A stretch of DNA of 35,942 nt from Planctomycetota bacterium (GTDB lineage Bacteria; Planctomycetota; PLA2; JAEUHO01): assembly GCA_028281445.1 (NCBI GenBank), contig JANQJW010000035.1:1-35942 (forward strand), written 5' to 3'. Made by a program: the position numbers and the translations under genes. Below, piece after piece: positions 8,239 through 16,983 of this stretch. Below the pieces are notes generated by a model. The model saw nothing but the letters and a program-made list of their open reading frames with translations. It was not told the origin of the DNA and did not search any database. How positions within the stretch are numbered: the first letter of the stretch is position 1; every line of letters starts with the position of its first letter.

Positions 8239-9252
8239 TCAGCCGCCAATGTACGACATCTCCACCTTCGGCAGGTCCTGCGTATCGTCCGAGCGTACCT
8301 CGGAGTAGCGATCGGTGCGCTCGGACCAGATCGCCGTGATCGCTTCGCGGAGACCGTCGACCGTTGCGTTCTCTTCGCGGATCAGCGATCTGAGGTCGTG
8401 GCCTTTCGCAGCGAACAAGCAGGTGTAGAGCTTGCCGTCGGCGCTAAGGCGCGCGCGGTGGCAGCCGCGGCAGAAGGGCTGCGTCACCGACGAGATGAAG
8501 CCGACCTCGCCCTCGCCGTCTTCGTATCCGTAGCGGCGCGCTACCTCGCCTTCGTAGTTCGCCGCGAGCGGCCGCAAGGGCAGCTCCGCAGTGATTCGCT
8601 GGAACAGCTCACCCGACGGCACGACGTCCTCGAGACGCCAGCCGTTCTTCGTGCCGACGTCCATGTACTCGATGAAACGCAGAATCACCGGCTTGGTACG
8701 GAAGTGCCGGGCCATGTCGACGACGTGTTCGTCGTTCACGCCGCGCTTGACTACCATGTTCACCTTGACGGGCGTGAGACCCTCATCGATCGCCGCGTCG
8801 ATGCCCTCCAGCACGCGCGCAACCGGAAACTTCACGTCGTTCATCGCGCGGAACGTCTCGTCGTCGAGCGAGTCGAGACTCACCGTCACGCGGTCGAGCC
8901 CCGCCTCGGCCAGCATGGGTGCCTTGCGGGCAAGGAGCGACGCGTTCGTCGTGAGCGCCACGTCCTCGATGCCCTCGATCTTCTTGAGGCCCCTGATCAG
9001 CCAGTCGATCTCTTTGCGCAGCAGGGGCTCGCCGCCCGTGAGCCGCACCTTGCGGACGCCGAGCGCGGCGGCGGCCTTCACCACCATGCCGATCTCGCCA
9101 AACTTCAGCAGCTCTTCGCGCTCCATGAATGTGAAGTCGCTGCCGAACGCCTCCTTGGGCATGCAGTACGGACACCGGAAGTTGCAGCGGTCCGTGACCG
9201 AGATCCGAAGATCCCGAAGGGGCCGGCCGAGGGTGTCACGCAGCTCGCTCAC
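8239..9252 (-). CDS. moaA: GTP 3',8-cyclase MoaA
   Basis: 337 residues with a GTG start. MoaA is a radical SAM enzyme with two [4Fe-4S] clusters that turns GTP into 3',8-cyclo-7,8-dihydro-GTP, the first step of molybdenum-cofactor synthesis. The N-terminal radical SAM motif is CNFRCPYC (C23, C27, C30). The SAM-binding LTGGEPLLRKE follows. The C-terminal second cluster is CRGC...C in FCRGCHRARLSADGKLYTC. The protein ends in the Gly-Gly tail (SYIGG) known to be needed for activity. The length is normal for the family (about 330). No other moa or moe gene is nearby, so the rest of the pathway must lie elsewhere. Confidence 0.97.
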   Translation of the reverse strand: MSELRDTLGRPLRDLRISVTDRCNFRCPYCMPKEAFGSDFTFMEREELLKFGEIGMVVKAAAALGVRKVRLTGGEPLLRKEIDWLIRGLKKIEGIEDVALTTNASLLARKAPMLAEAGLDRVTVSLDSLDDETFRAMNDVKFPVARVLEGIDAAIDEGLTPVKVNMVVKRGVNDEHVVDMARHFRTKPVILRFIEYMDVGTKNGWRLEDVVPSGELFQRITAELPLRPLAANYEGEVARRYGYEDGEGEVGFISSVTQPFCRGCHRARLSADGKLYTCLFAAKGHDLRSLIREENATVDGLREAITAIWSERTDRYSEVRSDDTQDLPKVEMSYIGG

Positions 9253-9270
9253 GACGTGATGATACGGACC

Positions 9271-11301
9271 CTACGGCGCGAACGTGTCGGAGAGCGCGGT
9301 GCTCACCGGTCCGGCCTCGCTCGCCGTGACGTCCAGCTTCCAATACACACTGCGAACGCGGCAGTCGCCGTCGTCCTGGCACACGTAGTAGAGCACCCGC
9401 ACGTGGACGTCGTGGCGGCCTGGCGTCAAGGCGGGTAGGGCGACAGACGGGTTCAAGGTCGATACCGCGACATTTGCGGATTTCGCGCCGATGCGGACTC
9501 GCATCGCCGAGGGCGCCCCTTCGGTCAACTTCCACCCGTCGGGCAGCCTGAGCGTAATGGTGACCGGCACCTTTGCGCCGGCGCGCACCGGCGCTTGGAC
9601 CGGTGTGTTGTACACGGTGTCCGGCAGCTCGGGCCACTCCCCGCCCATGCCGCCTGCCTTGGCGTGAGACTGCGGAATCGGAACGCCTGTGAGCTTCAGG
9701 CTCCGGACGAGGCTCTTCTCGAGATCGATCGTGCGGATGACGTGGTTGTTGGTGTCGGCCACATAAAGCGTCCTGCCGTGTGCCGCCAGCCCACCGGGCT
9801 CGGCAAACTGCTCGCCTCGGAACACGTTCGTCAATCCGTGGCCGCCGACGCCCTTGTATTGCACGACTTCGCGGGTCTTGCGGTCGAGCGTCTTGATCTT
9901 GTGGTTGTAGCTGTCGGCCACGTACAGCGTGTCGTTGTGCCACAGGACGTGGAGCGGATGCTGGAACCGGCGCCCGAGGCCCTTGCCGTCCTCGTCGCCA
10001 AAGTGGAAGAGGTCCTTGGGTTTCTCCGATCCGCCGGCAACCGTCTCGACGCCGCCGTCAAGCCGCATCCGCACGACGGCACTCGACTCACTGTCGGCAA
10101 CGTAGAGGTGGCGGCCGTCCCATGTCAGCCCCGAGGGCTGCGCGAACGCCGCCTTCAGCCGGTCGGCGTGATCGAGCCGGCGTTCGGTGCCGTCCCCAGC
10201 GAAGTGCGCCACCGCCATGGTCTTTGGGTTGATGGTCCACAGCGTGTGACTGCCGGCCATGGCGATGTAGCCGGTGTCGCCGACGAAGAGGATGTCCCAA
10301 GGCGAGCTGAGCTCCGTGGTCTTGCCCGCATACGGGCCGCGTCCCTTGAGGCGAAAGAGACGCCGGTGGTTGCCCTGCTTGCCCGTGCCGGCAACAGTGG
10401 CCACAGCGCCCGTCGCGACGTCGATGCGTCGCAGGGCATGGTTCTGTGTGTCGCAGACCCAGACGGCACCGTCGTAGACGGTCAAACCCTGAGGGCGGAA
10501 GAAGCGCGCTTTCGTACCTGTACCGTCCTCGAGCCCGCGCGCCCCGTCGCCGAACGCACGAAGGAAGCGACCGTCGGCACCGACCTCGAGCACCCGGTTG
10601 TGATTCGAGTCGGCGATCCAGAGCCGCTTTCCGCCCTCGGTGGCCGCCACCTTGCCGGGATACGCAAGCGCCCCGGACGGACGAGAAGCCGATTCGGGCT
10701 TCAACGGCAACGGCTTCGCATCCAGCGCGCCCTCGATCCTGCCGTAGTGTTCGAGACAGGCCGCGATGAGCGCGTCGAGGTCAACACGATTGCCTTCGCC
10801 CGAGAGCGTGCCGAGCAACTTCCCGTCGGGCGTGATCACGGCAAAGGTCGGCCACGCACGCGCGCCGTACGAACGCCAGATCTTGAAGTCTGCGTCGTTC
10901 ACTACCGGGTGTTTGATCTCGTAGCGCCGAATCGCCTCGCGGATGTTCTCCGCGTCCTTCTCGTTCGTGAACTTGGCGCTGTGCACGCCCACGACGGCGA
11001 CGGCCTTGCCCGCGTACTTCTCCTCGAGGTACTCGAGATCCGGAAGCACATGAATGCAGTTGATGCAACAGTAGGTCCAGAAGTCGAGGATGACGACCTT
11101 GCCCAGCAGATCCCCGTGAAGGGTGAGCGGCTCTGACACGTTCAGCCACTCGCGGCCCGCCTCGAACTCGGGGGCACGCTCCGCCTCGGCGAGACGTGTC
11201 TTGATCACGCCGCGCGCCCACTCCATGACGTCGGACGGCACCTCCTCGGCGAGCGCTGTCGCGGGCACAAGCAGCAGAACGACGACCAGGGAGATTCGCA
11301 T
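9271..11301 (-). CDS. Exported thioredoxin-like / NHL-propeller protein (NHLRC2-like)
   Basis: 676 residues from the ATG at 11301; the frame stays open upstream across the intergenic region, but the signal peptide MRISLVVVLLLVPATALA fixes the start. A thioredoxin-fold domain (about 50-195) carries WTYCCINCIH, with CxxC at C79/C82 and an extra Cys at 78, as in NHLRC2-like proteins. About six NHL blades follow (about 210-555); typical blade cores are LWIADSNHNRVLEV, LYVADSESSAVVRM and LYVADTNNHVIRTIDL. The last ~110 residues form a beta-rich domain like the N-terminal part of DsbD, with three further cysteines. A periplasmic thiol-redox role is likely; the substrate is unknown. It is divergent from the cysteine synthase gene, with hairpin element A between them. 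Confidence 0.88.
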   Translation of the reverse strand: MRISLVVVLLLVPATALAEEVPSDVMEWARGVIKTRLAEAERAPEFEAGREWLNVSEPLTLHGDLLGKVVILDFWTYCCINCIHVLPDLEYLEEKYAGKAVAVVGVHSAKFTNEKDAENIREAIRRYEIKHPVVNDADFKIWRSYGARAWPTFAVITPDGKLLGTLSGEGNRVDLDALIAACLEHYGRIEGALDAKPLPLKPESASRPSGALAYPGKVAATEGGKRLWIADSNHNRVLEVGADGRFLRAFGDGARGLEDGTGTKARFFRPQGLTVYDGAVWVCDTQNHALRRIDVATGAVATVAGTGKQGNHRRLFRLKGRGPYAGKTTELSSPWDILFVGDTGYIAMAGSHTLWTINPKTMAVAHFAGDGTERRLDHADRLKAAFAQPSGLTWDGRHLYVADSESSAVVRMRLDGGVETVAGGSEKPKDLFHFGDEDGKGLGRRFQHPLHVLWHNDTLYVADSYNHKIKTLDRKTREVVQYKGVGGHGLTNVFRGEQFAEPGGLAAHGRTLYVADTNNHVIRTIDLEKSLVRSLKLTGVPIPQSHAKAGGMGGEWPELPDTVYNTPVQAPVRAGAKVPVTITLRLPDGWKLTEGAPSAMRVRIGAKSANVAVSTLNPSVALPALTPGRHDVHVRVLYYVCQDDGDCRVRSVYWKLDVTASEAGPVSTALSDTFAP

Positions 11302-11331
11302 GGCGGCAATCCTACGAGCCCGAGTGGGACT

Positions 11332-11347
11332 GCCCGCTTGCGCGGGC
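11332..11347. repeat. Small GC hairpin
   Basis: A perfect 6-bp inverted repeat, GCCCGC/GCGGGC, with a 4-base loop (TTGC). It lies between the NHL gene start and element A. Read on the plus strand it is followed after 3 bases by AAAA, so on the minus strand it follows a TTTTG run rather than preceding one. That is not a canonical terminator in either direction. Confidence 0.5.
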
Positions 11348-11354
11348 GACAAAA

Positions 11355-11462
11355 GGAGCCCGGTTCGATTCATCACCCTTGCACGGGGTGTCGTGCGGCC
11401 TCCGGATACGGGGCTGCAAGGTGATGAAATCGCGAACCGGGCTCCGTATCCCGCGTGGCCTC
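11355..11462 (-). repeat. Hairpin element, copy A (inverted copy of 24858-24966)
   Basis: Left arm 11355-11383 begins GGAGCCCGGTTCG. Right arm 11415-11445 is its near-perfect reverse complement, ending CGAACCGGGCTCC. The loop is 31 bases. A further 17 bases (11446-11462, GTATCCCGCGTGGCCTC) complete a 108-bp unit. Read on the minus strand, the 17-bp leader and outer arms match copy B base for base over about 40 bases. The inner stem (CTTGCA/TGCAAG) and the loop differ. It lies in the divergent intergenic region between the NHL/thioredoxin gene and the cysteine synthase gene. Confidence 0.85.
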
Positions 11463-11502
11463 TCGGGTAGGTCGTTCGCAGGCGGTGACGTATCCTGCCA
11501 CC

Positions 11503-12555
11503 ATGCCCTCGACCACCGGAGAACGCCTGGCGTCGCTGCGCCACCTCATCGGGGACACGCGCCTGCTTGCGATTCCCGTCCGCTTCCGGGATCGCGAGAT
11601 CACGGTCCATGCCAAGTACGAGATCCAGAACTTCACCGGCAGCATCAAGGACCGCATGGCGCTGCACATCATGGAGGCCGCATACGCCGCCGGCGCCGTT
11701 GCGCCTGGCGACCTGATCGCGGAGGCGACGAGCGGGAACACGGGCATCTCGTTCGCGGCGGTCGGCCGCGCGCTCGGCCACGACGTGCGGATCTACATGC
11801 CCGACTGGATGAGCCGCGAGCGCGTCCTCGTGATCGAAAGCCTGGGTGCGACGATCGTGCCTGTGACTCGTGAGGAGGGAGGCTTCGTCGGGAGCATCGA
11901 ACGCGTCGAACGGTACGCGTCCGAGCACGATCACGTCTTCACGCCGCGCCAGTTCGAGAGCCCCTTCAACGTCGAGGCGCACGCATTGACGACGGGCCCC
12001 GAGCTCCTCGCCCAGATGAAGACGCTCGGCCGCGTACCCACGGCGTTCGTCGCCGGCGTGGGCACGGGCGGGACGGTGACGGGCGTAGGACGCTTCCTCC
12101 GGGAACACGTGCCGGACGCCACGGTGCACCCGCTCGAGCCGGCCAACTCCCCCACGCTGAGAACAGGCAAGCGCGTCGGCAAGCACCGAATCCAGGGCAT
12201 CAGCGACGAGTTCGTTCCGGCGATCGTGCATCTCGACGAACTCGACGACATCGTCGACGTCTGGGATGGGGATGCCATCCTGATGGCTCAGCGGCTGGCC
12301 TCGGAGCTCGGGCTCGGTGTCGGCATCAGCTCGGGAGCGAACTTCATCGGGGCGCTGAAGATCGCGGTGACGCAGGGCGACGACGCCGCGGTCGTCACCG
12401 TGTTCTGCGACAGCAACAAGAAGTACCTCTCGACGGACCTCTGCCAGGACGAGCCCGCGCGTGACGACTACCTCACGCCCGATGTCGAGTTGCTTGGCTG
12501 CGACGTCGTACCCGCGGTGGGTCTCGCGTGGCCCGAGCCGAGTGCTCCGGCTTGA
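11503..12555 (+). CDS. PLP-dependent cysteine synthase family protein
   Basis: 350 residues from the ATG at 11503; a GTG at 11455 lies inside the hairpin element and is rejected. It belongs to the fold-type II PLP family of CysK/CysM/cystathionine beta-synthase. NFTGSIKDR carries the PLP lysine (K49). TSGNTG (76-81) is the substrate carboxylate loop, and GVGTGGTVTGVGRFL is the PLP phosphate-binding glycine loop. The likely reaction is O-acetylserine plus sulfide to cysteine. The C-terminal region (FCDSNKKYLSTDL) is more like cystathionine beta-synthase-type relatives, and the protein is longer than typical CysK (about 310), so the exact substrate is open. No CBS domain is present. Confidence 0.9.
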   Translation: MPSTTGERLASLRHLIGDTRLLAIPVRFRDREITVHAKYEIQNFTGSIKDRMALHIMEAAYAAGAVAPGDLIAEATSGNTGISFAAVGRALGHDVRIYMPDWMSRERVLVIESLGATIVPVTREEGGFVGSIERVERYASEHDHVFTPRQFESPFNVEAHALTTGPELLAQMKTLGRVPTAFVAGVGTGGTVTGVGRFLREHVPDATVHPLEPANSPTLRTGKRVGKHRIQGISDEFVPAIVHLDELDDIVDVWDGDAILMAQRLASELGLGVGISSGANFIGALKIAVTQGDDAAVVTVFCDSNKKYLSTDLCQDEPARDDYLTPDVELLGCDVVPAVGLAWPEPSAPA

Positions 12556-12567
12556 GCGAGCGCCGGA

Positions 12568-13542
12568 TCAGCCGCGTGCGTGCCGGCGCGGCGTCAGCAG
12601 CGTGGCCGTCCCCGTTTGGTCCCAACGGCGCGCCGTGACCGAGGGCTGCTCCCCGAAGTGTCGCCGGTACATCGCGCCCAGACGGCTCTGGTCACGGAAG
12701 CCGGCGGCACGTGCGGCTGCTCCGACGCGCCCGCGCCCGCGCGGCCGCATGATCATGTCGGTCCGGAACGCATGCATGCGCGAGAGCAGGTCGTACTCGT
12801 ACGGCCCCAGCCCGATCCAGTCGGCGAAGGCCTTGTAGAGCGTGCGCTGCGAGACATCCAACGCGGCGGCCATGTCCTTGACACATAGGCGCTCGCCGGC
12901 CGGATGGAACTCGAGATACTCGAGGCCCTGGGAAAAGAGCTTTGCGCTGCGCGGCGCAGCGAGCGGACTCACCGCGTCACTGAAGTCCGACCCGAGGATT
13001 CCCGCCAAGCCCAGGAGCAGACGATCCTGGAGCGCGCGCAGCTGCGCCTCGTCGACGTCCTGGTTCTCGAAGAGGAACTCGGCCGTGCGGGTCGCCGTGC
13101 GGATCACGTTGCGGATGGCAGCGGGGGCCGCTTGTACGACGCCGAGGGCTTCGCGCGGCCAACCGAAGCTGTCGACCAGGTGCGGTGCAACGTCGATCTC
13201 GAGTACGCGCCGGCCCGGCGGCGCAATGAACTCGACCTCCTTGGTGGTGTTTCGAATCGTCGGCAGCTCTAGGGGGATCTCGCGGCCGTTGATGCGAAGC
13301 GGCTCGGCCTCTCCGGTCGTGAAGTGCAGCGCGAGCAGACCATCTGTTCGGACCTCGCGACCGAGAAGGCGGGTTCCGTATTGCCACTTGTAGATCTGGA
13401 TATCCGGCAGGACGGCGCGGCGACCGTGAATGCCGAGCCGGCCCGGCTCCAGTTGAAGGCACTCTCCGTCTCAATAGGACGATGTCGTCGCGTAGATCTC
13501 GTCGACATCGTCAATGAACACTTCATCAGGAATCTGGGACAT
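12568..13542 (-). pseudogene. AraC-family regulator interrupted by an in-frame TGA
   Basis: The frame from the ATG at 13542 reads MSQIPDEVFIDDVDEIYATT and then SSY, meets TGA at 13473-13471 (codon 24), and continues without another stop to 12568, for 324 codons in all. No ATG, GTG or TTG occurs between that stop and a GTG at 13107, so a truncated product of 179 residues from 13107 is the only obvious alternative. The C-terminal ~110 residues are a typical AraC DNA-binding domain with two helix-turn-helix motifs (VKDMAAALDVSQRTLYKAF and RDQSRLGAMYRRHFGEQPS). The upstream ~200 codons form a ligand/dimerisation-type domain. A single CGA-to-TGA change would explain the stop. It is convergent with the cysteine synthase gene. 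Confidence 0.8.
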
Positions 13543-13614
13543 TTGCGGAAAGGTACGTGCCTTTCGGGGATCGCCGCAAGCTTTCTGACCTCGGCTGTCT
13601 CGCAACGTCCCAAT

Positions 13615-13637
13615 CGAACGAAACGCCCGAAGGCGTC
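13615..13637 (-). terminator. Possible intrinsic terminator with UUCG-type loop
   Basis: On the minus strand GACGCC-TTCG-GGCGTT forms a 6-bp stem capped by a stable TTCG tetraloop, followed by TTCGTTCG. It overlaps the stop codon of the phosphatase-cytochrome gene. The following T content is modest, so termination strength is uncertain. Confidence 0.45.
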
Positions 13638-14583
13638 AGTTCCGATAGTCGCGATGGCAGTCCGTGCAGAGCTGGAGTGTGGCCTTGTACCGCTTCGTGG
13701 CTTCCGCCTTGTTGCCCGCCCGCAACGCCTTCTCGAGCGCAATCACCTCTCGCTCCGAGGCCTTCAAATACTCGATGAAGACATCGCCATGGGCCTTGCT
13801 CTCGGGGTCGTTGCGGGCCATCTCGCGGAACAGCTCCCAGAGCATGCGGGCCTCGTGCGGCGGGCTGATGTCCGGGTGCTTCGGCGGGACCTCCCAGTCG
13901 GCCTTGAGCGCGTGCTTGAGATTCGTCCAGCGGTTGTTCATGTCGACCATGCCCGCGAGCACGCCCTTGGGCAGCACCTTGGTCGGCAGATCGGCGGAGA
14001 CGGAACCCAACTCGTTCGAGGAGGGCCGCTCGAACTCGCGCACGGCCTTCCAGAGGCCGGGATAGTTGGGGCTCGTGCCGCTCACGCGCAACCCCCCCAC
14101 CGCTTCGTCAGGCGAGACGCCGTCTTCGTTGATCCGGCAGAGCATTGCAGCCGCCGGGCCGCGATGCGTTCCGTGATGGCAATGCACGAAGATCGGCCCG
14201 TCCGAAACGCGCGCGGCCTTGACGATCTTGAGCGCCTCTTCGCGGCTCATGCCGTCGTAGCCGATCGGCACATGGATGTAGCGCAGCCCGTACTTCTCGG
14301 CGCGCTCGACGTCGGGAATGGCGCCGTCGACGCTGAGCACGGTCTTGTAGCCCAGTGCCGCAAGGTTCCGGAAGGCCGCGTCGCCTTCGGGTTGGGCCCC
14401 TTGACCGACGCGGTCGGACCAACGGATGTAGCGGTCGAGCCCCTCGGGCTCGCCCATCCCGATGTAGCTGACGCCTTCGACGCGCGAAGGATCCTCGCCG
14501 ACCTCGGGCGGCTCGCCACCGCAGCCACCGCCTGCGGCAAATGCCGCAGCAAGGAGCAAGGGAAGGGCGGGCCAGATGCGCAT
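13636..14583 (-). CDS. Exported protein tyrosine phosphatase-like domain fused to a cytochrome c'-like domain
   Basis: 315 residues from the ATG at 14583. The N terminus is a signal sequence ending AAGGGC, an imperfect lipobox, so it is probably a lipoprotein facing the periplasm. Residues ~35-175 form a dual-specificity/tyrosine phosphatase-like domain. Its P-loop HCHHGTHRG fits CX5R (C135, R141), and GYKTVLSVDGAIPD and YIHVPIGYDGM lie upstream. Residues ~185-315 are helical and end in CTDCHRDYRN, a CxxCH heme c motif (C306-H310) at the very C terminus, the position typical of four-helix cytochrome c'. The known activities would be phosphate-ester hydrolysis and heme binding; how they are linked is unknown. 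The CxxCH needs periplasmic maturation, which agrees with export. Confidence 0.85.
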   Translation of the reverse strand: MRIWPALPLLLAAAFAAGGGCGGEPPEVGEDPSRVEGVSYIGMGEPEGLDRYIRWSDRVGQGAQPEGDAAFRNLAALGYKTVLSVDGAIPDVERAEKYGLRYIHVPIGYDGMSREEALKIVKAARVSDGPIFVHCHHGTHRGPAAAMLCRINEDGVSPDEAVGGLRVSGTSPNYPGLWKAVREFERPSSNELGSVSADLPTKVLPKGVLAGMVDMNNRWTNLKHALKADWEVPPKHPDISPPHEARMLWELFREMARNDPESKAHGDVFIEYLKASEREVIALEKALRAGNKAEATKRYKATLQLCTDCHRDYRN

Positions 14584-14697
14584 GGGCCGTCGCGGTTGCA
14601 AGCGCCGTTCCCTTGAGCGGCCCGCAGGAATCCGGGGCTCGGGGAGATCGGGCGTCTCGCCCGAGCAGCACCTGTCCCCGAACCGTAACACCCGGCG

Positions 14698-16905
14698 CTA
14701 CGAGCCGGTCGTCTGCTCGGCGAGGCCGTTCTCGATGTCCAGGACCTCGAGCTCGCGGACCTGGCCGTCGATGGTGAGCTTCACCGTGCTGCCCGCACTC
14801 TGCCCCATCAGGGCCTGCCCGAGCGGCGTGAGGTAGTTGATGATCCCGCGCGCGACGTCGGCGTCGGGCGGGCCGAGGAGCGTGTACGTGAGCTCGTCCC
14901 CGCCGCTGTCCCGCAACTTGACGCGCGAGCCGACCGACACGGCGTCGGTGCGGACGATGTCCGGTGCGATGGGAACGGCGCGCGCCAGCTCGCCGCCGAT
15001 CTGGTCGGCCTTGGCTTGCAGGAGCGACTGCTTCTCACGCGCAGCGTGGTACTCGGCGTTCTCGCTGAGGTCACCGAACTCGCGCGCACGTGCGATCTCG
15101 GCAGCGTTGGCCGGCATCTCCTCGTTCATGATCCGGTCCCGCTCGGTCTTCAACCGCTCGATGCCGGACGCCAACATGTAGATCTGCGCCTGCTGCACCT
15201 CTTCGTCTTCTTCGATCGCGCCTGCCCCGGGCCCTTCCTTGAGCGCCGTGGGGTGCACGCGCAGGACGACGTCCTGCAGCTTCTCGAGCGCACGCGCCTT
15301 GAGCGCGCGGTTCTGCCCGAGCATGGACAGCAGATGATGAGCCGCGGCCTCGTCCGCCGCCTCCGACGCTTCCTTCACGACGGCACACGTCTTCTGCGTG
15401 AGGATCTCGGTGAGCTTCGTCACGCCCTTCTTGTCCGACGCGCTGGGATGGCGGCGAACGCGATACTCGACGGCATCGAGCACCTTGAGCAGGCGCTGCA
15501 CGAGCGGCAAGGCCTCGTACTCGCGACCGGTCAACTTGCCGGCGACGAGGCGCTTGAGGTACCAGGCGTAGAGGTTGGGCAGCTGCGCCGGGCGGCTGTC
15601 GATCTGCTTGAGCAGGCTCTCGAGCTGGTCGCCCTGGTCGATAGCCGGCAGCGTCTCCAGCGCAACGCGAGCTGCCTCCGGGTCGTCGCCGAGGGCGACC
15701 GACACCAGCTTCTCGCCACCACCTTCGACGTGGCGTGCCATCGCCTCTGCCGCGCGTCCGCGCGTGGCGTCATCGACGATGCCGCGGATGACCTCTACGG
15801 GGTCCTTGGCGGCGTTGAGCGCCTCCGCGAGCCCCTCGTTGGGATCGCGCCCCGTGAGATCGGCGAGCAACAGCTCCCAGCCGACCTTCTCGGCCGGATC
15901 GTGCGTCATCCCGAGCTCGCGCTCGACGGCCGCAGCGAGCGTCTGCTTCGCGTCTTCGTCCGACGCCACGACGGTCAGGAGGTCGCGCACGGCCGTCTGG
16001 CGGCCGGAGGACGTCGCCGAGCCCTTGAGCGCTCGCTCGACCTGCGTGGCGAAGTCCGTCTGGGCGATGTCGTGGAACTCGACGCGCGGATCGCGGCCCG
16101 GCCCGACCTCGAACCGGGGATCGAGCAGCGCCTGCTTCTTGGCCTCCTTCCACCACGTGCTCCAGGAGGACGCCGCGACGGCATCCGGCACGAGTGACTC
16201 CTTCACGTTGCGGAGCGGCGCGCTGTTGTTGTAGCGCGCGAGCACCTGGCGGATCATCTCCAGCGGCTCGGCCTTGGCGCGTTTGCGCAAGCCCCGAGGA
16301 TCCGACATCGCCTGGACACGGATGTCGTTCTCATCGAGGCGCTCGAGCAGTCGGGCTGCGGCGTCGATGTCCATCTCGTGGCCGGGCCGCGTGCGGAAGT
16401 CGATCACGCACTTGCCGCGATCCGGGTCGTACTCCACGACCTTGCCGACGCCCCAGCCCGACTTGTGGAACACGAACGCGTCCATCTCGATCTGGAGGAA
16501 GCGCAGCAGGTCGGCGACCTGCGTATCGAGCTCCGTGAGCGCGCCACCACGCACGCCGCTCTTCTCCAACATCAGCTCGAGATCCGCGCGGTCCGCGTGC
16601 GCCGCCTGGGACGACTCGACGACCGACTGGCGGAGCGTCCCGTCGTCCGGTGCGTACGACGCGATCGCGCCGTACACGGGAATCAGCGCAGCGTGCTTCT
16701 CGTTCTCCTTGAGGGAGTCGACGAGCAGACCGAGCAGCGCCCCTGCATTGCGCCGGCCACCGGGCTGACGCGAAGCCAGGTCCGCAGCCTCGATGAAGGG
16801 TGTCGGATCCGAGGGGTTCGCCTCGAGCAGTTCGAACCAGATGCGTTCCGTGCCGTCGATGTCCTTCGCCAGGATCGCACGACGCAAGTCGTCCCACCGT
16901 GCCAT
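14698..16905 (-). CDS. greA: GreA/GreB-type transcription elongation factor with very long N-terminal extension
   Basis: 735 residues. The last ~165 are a complete Gre factor: an antiparallel coiled coil containing EFGDLSENAEYHAAREKQ, with D612 and E615 matching the acidic tip residues of E. coli GreA, then the FKBP-like C-terminal domain (LGPPDADVARGIINYLTPLG). Gre factors enter the RNA polymerase secondary channel and stimulate cleavage of backtracked RNA. The first ~570 residues are an alpha-helical extension with a Gly/Trp segment (FHKSGWGVGKVVEYDPDRGK) that looks like a small beta domain and acts as a possible extra binding module. E. coli GreA has 158 residues; long versions of similar size are known in chlamydiae. 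It lies downstream of tRNA-Arg on the same strand. Confidence 0.9.
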   Translation of the reverse strand: MARWDDLRRAILAKDIDGTERIWFELLEANPSDPTPFIEAADLASRQPGGRRNAGALLGLLVDSLKENEKHAALIPVYGAIASYAPDDGTLRQSVVESSQAAHADRADLELMLEKSGVRGGALTELDTQVADLLRFLQIEMDAFVFHKSGWGVGKVVEYDPDRGKCVIDFRTRPGHEMDIDAAARLLERLDENDIRVQAMSDPRGLRKRAKAEPLEMIRQVLARYNNSAPLRNVKESLVPDAVAASSWSTWWKEAKKQALLDPRFEVGPGRDPRVEFHDIAQTDFATQVERALKGSATSSGRQTAVRDLLTVVASDEDAKQTLAAAVERELGMTHDPAEKVGWELLLADLTGRDPNEGLAEALNAAKDPVEVIRGIVDDATRGRAAEAMARHVEGGGEKLVSVALGDDPEAARVALETLPAIDQGDQLESLLKQIDSRPAQLPNLYAWYLKRLVAGKLTGREYEALPLVQRLLKVLDAVEYRVRRHPSASDKKGVTKLTEILTQKTCAVVKEASEAADEAAAHHLLSMLGQNRALKARALEKLQDVVLRVHPTALKEGPGAGAIEEDEEVQQAQIYMLASGIERLKTERDRIMNEEMPANAAEIARAREFGDLSENAEYHAAREKQSLLQAKADQIGGELARAVPIAPDIVRTDAVSVGSRVKLRDSGGDELTYTLLGPPDADVARGIINYLTPLGQALMGQSAGSTVKLTIDGQVRELEVLDIENGLAEQTTGS

Positions 16906-16983
16906 GTACGGATTCTCCGAAGCGTTGTAACGAGAAAGAAAGCGTGCCTACGGACACCTCCCGTTCGAGGCGGTGCCCGAGAA

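Noticed and set aside
11355..11383. tRNA T-arm-like string CCCGGTTCGATTC in element A
   Set aside because: No acceptor, D or anticodon arm can be drawn around it; it is part of the long hairpin arm.
11302..12231. N-terminal extension of the NHL/thioredoxin gene to 12231
   Set aside because: It lies antisense to the cysteine synthase gene and crosses the hairpin element. The signal peptide beginning at 11301 marks the real start.
13471..13473. TGA in the AraC-type gene read as selenocysteine or genetic code change
   Set aside because: Other genes here (for example the first sigma gene and dapA) end in TGA, no SECIS-like hairpin was found just downstream, and an AraC regulator has no known need for selenocysteine at this place. 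A CGA-to-TGA mutation is simpler.
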